Origin: Opitutales bacterium
GTDB lineage: Bacteria > Verrucomicrobiota > Verrucomicrobiia > Opitutales > T3Sed10-336
Assembly: GCA_007130045.1 (NCBI GenBank)
Contig: SLTG01000111.1
Span: 1 to 40,989 of the forward strand
Direction: 5' to 3'
DNA: 40,989 bases
Part shown: positions 1 to 7,085 of the stretch, one piece after another
How positions within the stretch are numbered: the stretch's first letter is position 1
Layout of the letters: every line of letters begins with the position of its first letter
Notes under the pieces: model-generated
Seen by the model: only the letters and a program-made list of their open reading frames with translations
What the model was told of the DNA's origin: nothing
The model's database searches: none
Program-made: the position numbers and the translations under genes

Positions 1-160
1 GGTAGAACACGGACCCTTCAGGGTTGGCCCGGTTCGGGGCGCTGAGCTGCATCTTCTCGACGGCGAAGGGGTTGCGGATGATGTACTGGGCCAGCCGCTC
101 CAGATCATCGCGCTGGTCGGGCGGCACGCGCCGGCTGCGATACACGTTGCGGCGGCGGAT
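1..160 (-). pseudogene. IS91/IS801-type transposase fragment
   Basis: Translating the minus strand from about base 160 down to base 1 gives an open frame that runs off the window edge. It contains RRRNVYRSRRVPP, then LERLAQYIIRNPFAVEKM and a final GSVFY. This matches, from memory, the C-terminal part of IS91/IS801/IS1294-like putative transposases, where a LERLaRYiaRpPf segment is followed by G-x-V-x-Y. The N-terminal part, with the zinc-finger and catalytic tyrosines, would have to lie to the right, but base 158 onward is the RAYT inverted repeat and no such sequence follows. I therefore read it as a remnant cut by, or abutting, the neighbouring element. The frame happens to continue through the repeat to an ATG at 179-181, so a short chimeric reading frame is possible. 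Whether the gene's end is intact beyond the window cannot be seen. Confidence 0.6.
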
Positions 161-187
161 GGGGTCAGTCCACGAATTCATGCAAAA
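158..187. repeat. Left copy of RAYT-flanking inverted repeat
   Basis: Bases 158-187 match the reverse complement of bases 1216-1245 at 29 of 30 positions. The core reads GGGGTCAGTCCACGAATTC. The two copies frame the RAYT gene symmetrically, so they look like the REP-type sequences recognised by the transposase. The single mismatch is at base 180 (A here, T in the complement of the right copy). Confidence 0.85.
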
Positions 188-230
188 TAGGATTGAGGGC
201 GAACTACCGTTCCTGTGAAATGGGAACCAT

Positions 231-1190
231 ATGGCGAGGAAGATACGCATAGAGTACGCAGGGGCGTATTACCACGTGATCAACCGTGGCAATTACCGTT
301 CGTGGATCTTCGAGAGTGAGGGGGCGCGTAAAAGTTTTTCGGGTTGTTTGCGGGAGTGTTGTGAGGCCAAGGGCTGGCGGCTGCATGCGTGGGTGTTGAT
401 GGGGAATCATTACCATTTGTGCGTGGAGGCGCCGGAGCCGAACCTGGTGGAGGGGATGAAGTGGCTGCAATCGACCTTCTCGAACCGTTTCAATCGTTAT
501 CGCAAGATGAACGGTCATGTTTTCCAGGGGCGCTACAAGGCGATTCTGCCGGAAGGGGATGCGGTGGGTCCTGTTTGCCACTATATCCATTTGAATCCGG
601 TGCGTGCGGGCTTGGTGGAGGCCGGTTCGCTGCAAACGTATGCGTACGGGAGCTTCCAGGGTTTGTGGCATCCGCACAAACGCTGGTCGTTCGAGTATTT
701 CGGTGCCGCGTTGGAATCAGCTGGGGGGCTGGCGGACGGTCCGAAAGGGAGGCGCTTGTACCGGGATTATCTGGAGTGGTTGTCGGAGGAAGAGCCTGAA
801 CGCAAGCGACTGGGTTTCGAGACGATGAGCCACGGATGGGCGAAGGGGACGAAGGCGTTTAAAAAGGCGGTTTCGGAAGACTTGAAGGACGAAGAGCTGA
901 GGAAAATCGTCGAGGCGGAGGCTTCGGAGTTGCGGGAGCCCCGATGGGAGAGATCGCTGGCCCATGGATTGGAGCAATTGGGGCGCGGCGAACCGGAACT
1001 GCGCGAAAGCCGAAAGGGGGAGCGATGGAAGGTCGCCCTCGCCCGCTGGCTTCGTGAAACCCATCTGGTCCCGAACGGGTGGATCGCCGAGCGGTTGTGC
1101 ATGGGAACCGGTGATGGAGTGAGCAGTCTGATCAGCCGCCACCGGAGACTCCGGGGCGAGAAATTCTACGCGACCCTTAAAAAACCATGA
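231..1190 (+). CDS. REP-associated tyrosine transposase (RAYT)
   Basis: A 319-residue Y1/HUH-type transposase of the IS200-related REP-associated group. These enzymes nick single-stranded DNA at repetitive extragenic palindromes and are thought to mobilise the repeats. The N-terminal half carries the family signature: YHVINRGNYR near residues 14-23, the HUH metal site as H60-Y61-H62 in MGNHYHLCVE, the segment GHVFQGRYKAI at about 95-105, and HYIHLNPVRAGLV at 117-129, where Y118 is the likely catalytic tyrosine. The region after about residue 190 is charged and probably helical, a C-terminal extension common in larger RAYTs. No strong ribosome-binding site is seen; the first ATG of the frame gives the conserved MARK-I-RIEYAGAYYH start. 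The gene sits alone between two inverted repeats (158-187 and 1216-1245). All hallmark residues are present, so it appears intact. Confidence 0.92.
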   Translation: MARKIRIEYAGAYYHVINRGNYRSWIFESEGARKSFSGCLRECCEAKGWRLHAWVLMGNHYHLCVEAPEPNLVEGMKWLQSTFSNRFNRYRKMNGHVFQGRYKAILPEGDAVGPVCHYIHLNPVRAGLVEAGSLQTYAYGSFQGLWHPHKRWSFEYFGAALESAGGLADGPKGRRLYRDYLEWLSEEEPERKRLGFETMSHGWAKGTKAFKKAVSEDLKDEELRKIVEAEASELREPRWERSLAHGLEQLGRGEPELRESRKGERWKVALARWLRETHLVPNGWIAERLCMGTGDGVSSLISRHRRLRGEKFYATLKKP

Positions 1191-1215
1191 AAGGCCGGAC
1201 TCCATTCGAAGTATG

Positions 1216-1245
1216 TTTTGCAAGAATTCGTGGACTGACCCCATC
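1216..1245. repeat. Right copy of RAYT-flanking inverted repeat
   Basis: This is the inverted partner of 158-187 (29 of 30 matches) and begins 26 bases after the RAYT stop codon. Together the pair would delimit a unit of about 1.09 kb. A diverged third copy lies at 40241-40262 in the same orientation as this one. Confidence 0.85.
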
Positions 1246-1407
1246 ATTCCCTGGGGTTAGGAATGCCGGAGGCGCCGCCACTGTTTGATGATTCCAAACA
1301 CTGGCCCGACTGTTTGCTTGCGCAAGCGGTTTGCCGTCAAAAGAATCACCCAGTCCAGTCGGCGAGGCAACCGGCACGGTTCGCCGTCACACGGTTGGAT
1401 TCCCCCT

Positions 1408-2268
1408 TCAATCGGCCGAAACCATTTCGGCGACCATCTCCGCCAATTTCCGGTGACCGTTGTCGGTCAGGTGAATCCCGTCGGAGGTCGCGTCCCCGGT
1501 GCTCAGGATTCGCGACAGGACACTTGCGGGAATAAGCGGAATGTCATAGTCGCGCGCCAGCCGTCGCTGAATGCGGCCGTAGGGGCGAAAGCCGGCGATC
1601 ACGGGGAGTTCGAACAGCATTGCCGGACTGCCGGTTGCAGCCAGTTGATCGAGGAGGGCGCGGAGGTCTTGCTCGAAGTCGGCGCGGGTGGCGCGCATCA
1701 GAATGTCGTTTCCTCCGAGAAGGACGAGAACGAGGGTGTCTTCATCGTCGATTGCCCGAATTTGCCGGATGCCGTCGGAGAGACGGGCGCCCGGCGAGGC
1801 CGGATTGCTGACGGCGATACCGCTTTCGTCTTCGAGGATTGCCGGCCAGGGACGCGACTCGCGGCCGATTCCCGCAGAGAGAGAGTCGCCGACTACGTGG
1901 ATCGCCGTCACCGGAAAATGCGGGACGGAAGGCGAACGAAGGAAGGGGATTTCCAAAAGGACCAGTCCGCAGGTCGCCGCCGCCAGCAGCCCGGCCGCGT
2001 AGCCGCCCGGCCGGAAGCCCCTCCGGGAGCGCCACCCGCTCTCGATCAGGCAGCCGATTACGATCAGGGCCCACATCGGAAGAAGACCTCGCGGCAACGG
2101 CGGCGCGCTCAAAAACACGCCCGCGGCAACCAGGACCAGGAGTCCCTGGAAGAGCCTGGCCGCGGCGTCACCCCGGGTCAGGTACCCGGCGGCGATCGGG
2201 ACCAGAATGCACATGGCAAGAACCAGAAACACCGTGCCGCCGGCAAGTTGAAACAAGAGTTCGGTCAT
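1408..2268 (-). CDS. Membrane-anchored SGNH/GDSL hydrolase
   Basis: A 286-residue protein with an N-terminal membrane part and a C-terminal SGNH hydrolase domain. Hydrophobic segments lie at about 8-30, 42-55, 62-76 and 89-107. The hydrolase blocks follow in order: VVGDSLSAG with nucleophile S129, a glycine at about 160 (SPGARLSDG), LGGNDIL with N187, and DGIHLTDNGH with D263 and H266. These four blocks define esterases, lipases and carbohydrate deacetylases of the SGNH superfamily, closest in look to the TesA/arylesterase branch. The membrane anchor suggests that it acts at the cell envelope, but the substrate is unknown. It is transcribed convergently to the RAYT gene. No ribosome-binding site is evident before the ATG. 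In this neighbourhood an acyl or acetyl esterase acting on a polysaccharide or lipid is possible, but that is only context. Confidence 0.85.
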   Translation of the reverse strand: MTELLFQLAGGTVFLVLAMCILVPIAAGYLTRGDAAARLFQGLLVLVAAGVFLSAPPLPRGLLPMWALIVIGCLIESGWRSRRGFRPGGYAAGLLAAATCGLVLLEIPFLRSPSVPHFPVTAIHVVGDSLSAGIGRESRPWPAILEDESGIAVSNPASPGARLSDGIRQIRAIDDEDTLVLVLLGGNDILMRATRADFEQDLRALLDQLAATGSPAMLFELPVIAGFRPYGRIQRRLARDYDIPLIPASVLSRILSTGDATSDGIHLTDNGHRKLAEMVAEMVSAD

Positions 2269-2384
2269 TCGGTAAATTGAGTCCCGTCCCCATCCCGATC
2301 AGCACCGGAACCAGGACTGATGGGCGGGAGTTAAGAGTGCCGAAATCAAAAAGACAACCATCCACCAATCACAACATTTAGGAA

Positions 2385-2570
2385 GAAGTCCTTGCGATCC
2401 ACGACCAGGCCTGGAAAAGCGCGCCCGGTGAGCCGATCCTCGCCGGCGAGATTCCCGAACCGGCGGCGTATGCGGTGGTGTTGGGCATGGGGTGCCGGGG
2501 TTTGTTTTCTGGTGCCGGGCTCGGAAGAATGGAATATACGAAGGCCGGACGATTTCATCACCTTGGATGA
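2385..2570 (+). pseudogene. Remnant of a PEP-CTERM protein tail
   Basis: The 365-base gap between the SGNH gene and the GH2 gene has no intact gene. On the plus strand a frame opens just after a TAG at 2379-2381 and reads EVLAIHDQAW, then EIPEPAAYAVVLGMG, and stops near 2570. The segment IPEPAAYAVVLG at about 2451-2486 closely resembles the PEP-CTERM sorting signal (V/I-PEP-A-x-Y-A-x-x-L-G followed by a hydrophobic stretch). The expected basic tail is degraded, and there is no start codon or body upstream. I read it as the 3' end of a lost exported protein. A chance match is possible because the motif is short. Confidence 0.4.
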
Positions 2571-2633
2571 AGGGATTCCGGGGCGGTTACCAAAGTTTCC
2601 ATAGCCTCGAAGAAGCTCGAAATATGAGGTCTT

Positions 2634-5078
2634 TTATAAGGCATTCGTGATGCTCGTTGCTGCTTCTGTCAAGCCACGAGCCTCTGCACGAATCGTGATC
2701 GTTCCAGGCTTGCTGTCGGTTTGCAGGATGGCCAGGAGCATGCCATTAAAGGCCCGGCGATGGTTAAGCTTGTAGTTTGTGGAATCAATGGGGTCGCCAT
2801 TCTCCATGCCGATCAGGCGTGCAGGTCCATCGACAGAGATCGTGACATCATGATTGGCATTCGGGACTATCCGTTCCTGATCGTCAACAACTGCGATGCG
2901 GACATGAGCGATGCCGGTTCCATCCGCATGCGTACCGTCTTCCTCGGGAGTGACGCGAAGGCCTACGGCTTTCGAGGCCGTTTCGTGCCGCATCGTGGCG
3001 ACAATGGCGTCCCCTTGATAAGCAACCGCCTTGAGCGTGCCGGGGCGATAGGGCACATCCCAGCGGGCGTACATCCTGGCGTCGTCCAGTTCGCGAATAC
3101 CCAGTGATTCATTATCCAGAAAAAGTTCCACCAGATCGCAATTACTGTATGCGATGACGGGGATGGTCTTACCTTTCAATCCGGGCCAGGTCCAATGTGG
3201 GAGAATGTGGACCATGGGGCTTAGGGTCCATTGGCTTTGGTAAAAATAGTAGGCATCCTTGGGAAAACCGCAGAGATCGATAATCCCAAAGTTCCAGCTT
3301 TTGGCGGGCCAGCCATAACATTCGCCCAGATAATCGAACCCGCTCCAGCGGAACTCCCCGCAGAAGTAGGCCAGGGTACGGGAACGGTACCAGGAATCGA
3401 AGATCGACATGCGGACAACCGCATTGCCATAGGACGATTGATAATGCGGGTCGATACCTTCGAAAACTTCTTCCGTCGTCAGGTCGGGAATGTGCATCAA
3501 ATCCAATAAGGGACGATCTTTTTCCTCATTCGAGATTAGTTCGTGGGAGGGGGCTTCGCCGCGCGGGGAAAGGTGCCAGCGGACGTTGTCTTGATTGCGG
3601 GCGAGATCGCGGTACCACGTTTTGGTTCGATAGATACCGCGGGTCTGGAGCGTATGCGGGTGTTCGCTGGCGAATATGGGGAGGTCGGGGAAGGTGGCAT
3701 GATCCTTCTCGTAGTCGAAGCAGCCACCACCGCCGCCATTGTAGCCGAATACGTCCATATATTGCGCGTAACCGGCCGCCAGCGTTTCGCGGGTGTTACA
3801 ACAGCCGCAGGTCATCGGGCGTGTCGGGTCCTCCCGGTGGCAGACGGCCTGCATGTCGCGCATGATGGGTATTCCCTCGGGGCGTCCCTGCCGGACCTCT
3901 ATGATTTCGTTGCCGACCGACCACATGACGATGCAGGGGTGGTTACGATCGCGACGGATCATGTCCGTTAGGTCTCGTTCCCACCATTGATCCCAGTATA
4001 GCTGATATCCGAATGGCGTCTTGCCGGACTTCCACTCGTCGAATGCATCCTCCACGACCATGAAACCGTATTGATCACATAGGTCCAGCAGGGTGGGAGA
4101 TGCGGGGTTATGGGCAATGCGGATCGCATTGCAGCCCATCTCCTTTAGAATACGAAGGCGGCGATGCAGCACATCATCCGGGATGGCGGCACCGAGACAT
4201 CCGGCATCATGGTGCTCATTGACCCCCTTGAAGTTCAGTGATTGCCCATTCAGGAAAAAGCCATTCTGTGAATCGAACCGAAGGGTGCGGATGCCAAAAC
4301 AGGTATCATAGACATCAACAGGTCGATTATCCTGGCGTACTTCGAGCTGGAGGTTGTACAGCTCCGGAGAATCCGGCGACCAAAGACGAGGATGCTCTAC
4401 AGTTAAATTTAGTGTAACGGTTCTGCGGGAAGCCGGGGGGAGCTTGCAGGTCGTAGAGGCCGCCGCAGCATCCACGGTGGCTTTCAGCTCAACCGCGACA
4501 TGTTCCGTGGTGTCATTAACAAGGGTTGCATCGGCGCGGACGGCAGCCTTGCTCGTGTCCACCGCGGGGGTTGTTACGAATGTGCCCCAGTGATCGACGC
4601 GGACAGGGGCGGCGATTGTCAGCCAGACGTGGCGATAGATGCCGGACCCACTATACCAGCGCGAATTCTTTTGGCGCGAATTATCCACGCGGACTGCAAG
4701 CGATGCGGTTTCTCCGACCGTGACAAAAGAAGTGAGATCATAGAAAAAGCTGCTGTAGCCATAGGGACGGAGTCCACAGAAATGGCCATTGCACCAGACT
4801 TCACTGTTCATGTAAACGCCATCGAACTCGATCAGGACGCGGCGATCGCCGAGGTCGGCAGGAATATCCAGTTCCTTCCGATACCAGCCGATGCCACCGG
4901 GAAAGAAGCCGCCATCGGATTCGGCCGGGTTGTCCGGGTGGGGTGTGCCTTCCACGGACCAATCATGTGGCAGATCGAGGATCTGCCAATCGGCATCATC
5001 AAAGGTTTTGCAAATTGCTTTAAGAAAATCGCCAAGAGAAAACCGCCAATTTTTATCAATACATGAATTTGTTCGCAT
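2634..5078 (-). CDS. Glycoside hydrolase family 2 protein
   Basis: An 814-residue GH2-type exo-glycosidase (beta-galactosidase, beta-glucuronidase or related activity). The order is an N-terminal jelly-roll sugar-binding domain (LPHDWSVEG, then GWYRKELDIP), an immunoglobulin-like domain (about 200-300), a TIM barrel and C-terminal beta domains. The catalytic acid/base is E391 in MWSVGNE and the likely nucleophile is E472 in FASEH. NHPCIVMWSVGNE is the classic GH2 signature. The frame is open upstream to 5300, but I place the start at the ATG at 5076-5078 because the protein then begins MRTNSCIDKNWRF, directly before conserved sequence. The upstream extension is arginine-rich and covers the intergenic hairpin. 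No clear secretion signal follows this start, so it may act in the cytoplasm or periplasm on oligosaccharides. It lies downstream of the BNR_4 lyase-like gene on the same strand, consistent with consecutive steps in polysaccharide breakdown. Confidence 0.9.
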   Translation of the reverse strand: MRTNSCIDKNWRFSLGDFLKAICKTFDDADWQILDLPHDWSVEGTPHPDNPAESDGGFFPGGIGWYRKELDIPADLGDRRVLIEFDGVYMNSEVWCNGHFCGLRPYGYSSFFYDLTSFVTVGETASLAVRVDNSRQKNSRWYSGSGIYRHVWLTIAAPVRVDHWGTFVTTPAVDTSKAAVRADATLVNDTTEHVAVELKATVDAAAASTTCKLPPASRRTVTLNLTVEHPRLWSPDSPELYNLQLEVRQDNRPVDVYDTCFGIRTLRFDSQNGFFLNGQSLNFKGVNEHHDAGCLGAAIPDDVLHRRLRILKEMGCNAIRIAHNPASPTLLDLCDQYGFMVVEDAFDEWKSGKTPFGYQLYWDQWWERDLTDMIRRDRNHPCIVMWSVGNEIIEVRQGRPEGIPIMRDMQAVCHREDPTRPMTCGCCNTRETLAAGYAQYMDVFGYNGGGGGCFDYEKDHATFPDLPIFASEHPHTLQTRGIYRTKTWYRDLARNQDNVRWHLSPRGEAPSHELISNEEKDRPLLDLMHIPDLTTEEVFEGIDPHYQSSYGNAVVRMSIFDSWYRSRTLAYFCGEFRWSGFDYLGECYGWPAKSWNFGIIDLCGFPKDAYYFYQSQWTLSPMVHILPHWTWPGLKGKTIPVIAYSNCDLVELFLDNESLGIRELDDARMYARWDVPYRPGTLKAVAYQGDAIVATMRHETASKAVGLRVTPEEDGTHADGTGIAHVRIAVVDDQERIVPNANHDVTISVDGPARLIGMENGDPIDSTNYKLNHRRAFNGMLLAILQTDSKPGTITIRAEARGLTEAATSITNAL

Positions 5079-5184
5079 GGGTTGATAGCATAGCAGGTTT
5101 TTGGTCGAGACAAAGTATTTCCGGTGTTTCCTGGAATTTTGAACCGACCGGTGACAGACGGGTGTCGGGGTCGCTCCTGCTGCA

Positions 5185-5207
5185 GCCCGTTTTCGCCGAA
5201 AGCGGGC
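5185..5207. other. Short hairpin in the GH2 upstream region
   Basis: A 10-bp stem with one G-T pair (arms 5185-5194 and 5198-5207) closes a 3-base loop. It resembles the larger hairpin at 5252-5290 in layout: a GCCC...GGGC stem with a T/A-rich inner part and a TTCG or CCGAAA centre. No T-run follows, so a role as an intrinsic terminator is uncertain. Confidence 0.35.
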
Positions 5208-5251
5208 CTTGAAGTGGGCGGATTGGATTGACTTAGTCTTCCCCGGCCTGC

Positions 5252-5290
5252 GGGAACGAGCCCTCTTTCGGCAAAAGAGGGCTCGCTCCC
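5252..5290 (-). terminator. Long hairpin downstream of the BNR_4 gene
   Basis: Arms 5252-5267 and 5275-5290 form a 16-bp stem with one mismatch and a 7-base loop (TCGGCAA). It lies 28 bases beyond the stop codon of the minus-strand BNR_4 gene and upstream of the GH2 start at 5078. The position suits transcription termination or mRNA 3'-end protection. There is no T-run, so it could equally be a dispersed palindromic element. Confidence 0.45.
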
Positions 5291-5317
5291 CCGAAGCCAA
5301 TGAACGGAGCGCGCAAA

Positions 5318-6778
5318 TTATTGTGCGATTTGAATGTCACGTACTTCAATCGGTGTTGCATCGCCGCGTTCGGCAGGCACATTGTGGCTGAAGATCGATA
5401 TAACGCCGTCCCCGATCCGAGTCATATCATAATAATTTAGACTATCCGATAAGCTGACTGGCATGTTTATTTCCTTCCAATCCGTAAACGAACGTTCTCG
5501 AGTGGAAACATATATACTGCCATCATACAGAAGGGCGTAAAGCAGGTCCCCCGCAAAATAGATCTCCGGCCTGTTGGAATCAAAAGCATCTATTACCCGC
5601 ACTGACCATTCTCCTTCAGTGGATCGGATATAATGGTGTAAATAAAAATCGGTTGTGTCTTTTTTGTGATGTCTTAGAATTGCATGAAATTCATCTGTTT
5701 CAAGATCGACAGCAGAGGTCTGTGAGGGATTACTTGGCTCCATACGCATAGGGATATCAACCACTCTATCCAGAGTTTCGATCGATATCTTCTTCATTGC
5801 GGCCTCCTCGTTGTCCTGCGCGCGAATGTCGACTTCCCGAAGATCGACGACTTTTTCACCACTATTGTTAAACCATGTGAATCCGCCATCATTACTGTAG
5901 GTATAATACAGGCCATGATTGCCATATCTAATCCCCTTTTCGGCTCTTATGTGGCCGGGGAATTCCCGCCAAAGCAACTGGACATGAATGTTTCCTTTCG
6001 AGTCCGGTTCAAGGCCACCGTGGTAGGGACCCCTGGTTTTCATCTCACCATCATATACGCCGTATCTGGAGCTGGCTTTTCCGATAAAAAACCACTCTTG
6101 TGTGTTACTGTCATAATGAGCCATGTTCATTACTCCACTGGCCGCGCTTCCGCTTCTCCAGTAGAGAATAAGATCTCCCGTGCCCCCGATGGAGTGGAAA
6201 GATGGATAGGTGACTCGCTGTATGGGATCTTCCAGACCCAGATTGGGGGCCAAAGAAAAGACTTCATTATCCCAGGTCACGTTTTCCGGGTTGTCACCGA
6301 CACCTTTCTCGGTCCTTGCATAATTCATCGTTGGGGAATTGTGATGATCGAAGGCCAAATGAATCACACCGTCTCCCGCGGATACTCCCATCGAGATTCT
6401 GTTATGGCGATCATTGGAGGTTATCCGGTAACCTTGTAGAATGGACTTTTCCCAGACATCCGGGTTGTCCAGGTTGCGTCTCTCGATAACGATGTTGCCG
6501 TTTGCTTCATAATAGCTGGCGTATTGGTAATTGTTGTAAGTGAAACCTCTCGCTTCCATTGGACCGTAAAAACGCGGAGCGCCAAAATAATTAATAGCGT
6601 CCGTCCCATCGGAAACGCGACCGGTTTCGGTGAACTGGTACTGGTATAAAAGTACGGCATCTTCAAGAACTTCCGAATGCGCGTTTCCCCTGTTCTCATC
6701 TGCAGAGCAGCCCGAAAGCTGAAACGTAATACAAAATGCAATGGCAAGGCTTGAATATCTTCTAGTTGAATTTATCAT
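5318..6778 (-). CDS. BNR_4 beta-propeller lipoprotein, ulvan-lyase-like
   Basis: A 486-residue exported lipoprotein. The N-terminus has a basic start, a hydrophobic stretch and the lipobox LSGC with lipidated C24. The rest matches the BNR_4 repeat family, a seven-bladed beta-propeller fold that includes the PL24 and PL25 ulvan lyases and related polysaccharide lyases. The signature DRHNRISMGVSAGDGVIHLAFDHHNSP (written here in parts: H125-N126, then IHLAFDHHNSP with D144-H145-H146-N147) is typical: an H-N pair followed by D-G-x-I-H-L-x-x-D-x-H. Later blades contain ASSRYGVYDGEMKTRGPYHGG and YGNHGLYYTYS. Enzyme activity is probable but unproven, and an inactive binding propeller is the alternative. 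The gene is minus strand, with GH2 next downstream. The 307 bases upstream of its start (6779-7085) are AT-rich and hold the probable promoter. A second, distinct family member lies at 36730-38076. Confidence 0.82.
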   Translation of the reverse strand: MINSTRRYSSLAIAFCITFQLSGCSADENRGNAHSEVLEDAVLLYQYQFTETGRVSDGTDAINYFGAPRFYGPMEARGFTYNNYQYASYYEANGNIVIERRNLDNPDVWEKSILQGYRITSNDRHNRISMGVSAGDGVIHLAFDHHNSPTMNYARTEKGVGDNPENVTWDNEVFSLAPNLGLEDPIQRVTYPSFHSIGGTGDLILYWRSGSAASGVMNMAHYDSNTQEWFFIGKASSRYGVYDGEMKTRGPYHGGLEPDSKGNIHVQLLWREFPGHIRAEKGIRYGNHGLYYTYSNDGGFTWFNNSGEKVVDLREVDIRAQDNEEAAMKKISIETLDRVVDIPMRMEPSNPSQTSAVDLETDEFHAILRHHKKDTTDFYLHHYIRSTEGEWSVRVIDAFDSNRPEIYFAGDLLYALLYDGSIYVSTRERSFTDWKEINMPVSLSDSLNYYDMTRIGDGVISIFSHNVPAERGDATPIEVRDIQIAQ

Positions 6779-7085
6779 TATCAGTCTTCGTGTTATTTTG
6801 GTTCTGGTTAAATCTTATGATCAGGTTTATAGGATAACGTATTTAAATAATCTTTCTTTGAGGGGATGTCCTAAATCCTGTTAAAATCCTTGGGTGGACT
6901 TCCAGTGGATGCTTAGTGTTCCAAAGTGTTTCATCGGGTGGGTGTTTGGTCAAGACGATTGGATCCTTCTGGCAGTCTCGGAGGAAGCGAGAGATCGAAG
7001 AAAATTTTTGAAGCCTGATTGCAGTCGGTCGATAGCGGGCCGACTGTTGAAATAGTACAAGGCGGGCGCCGGGAAAATCAGAAGC
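6779..7085 (-). promoter_or_regulatory. AT-rich region upstream of the BNR_4 lipoprotein gene
   Basis: This 307-base gap separates the end of the S8 protease gene from the start of the BNR_4 gene. Bases about 6785-6895 are markedly AT-rich against a GC-rich background, as expected of a promoter reading leftward. I see no confident -35/-10 pair, operator palindrome or terminator hairpin, and no convincing small gene. Confidence 0.3.

Noticed and set aside
5079-5300. N-terminal extension of the GH2 protein
   Set aside because: The added 74 residues are arginine- and lysine-rich, cover the intergenic hairpins and show no signal peptide; conserved GH2 sequence starts at the 5078 ATG.
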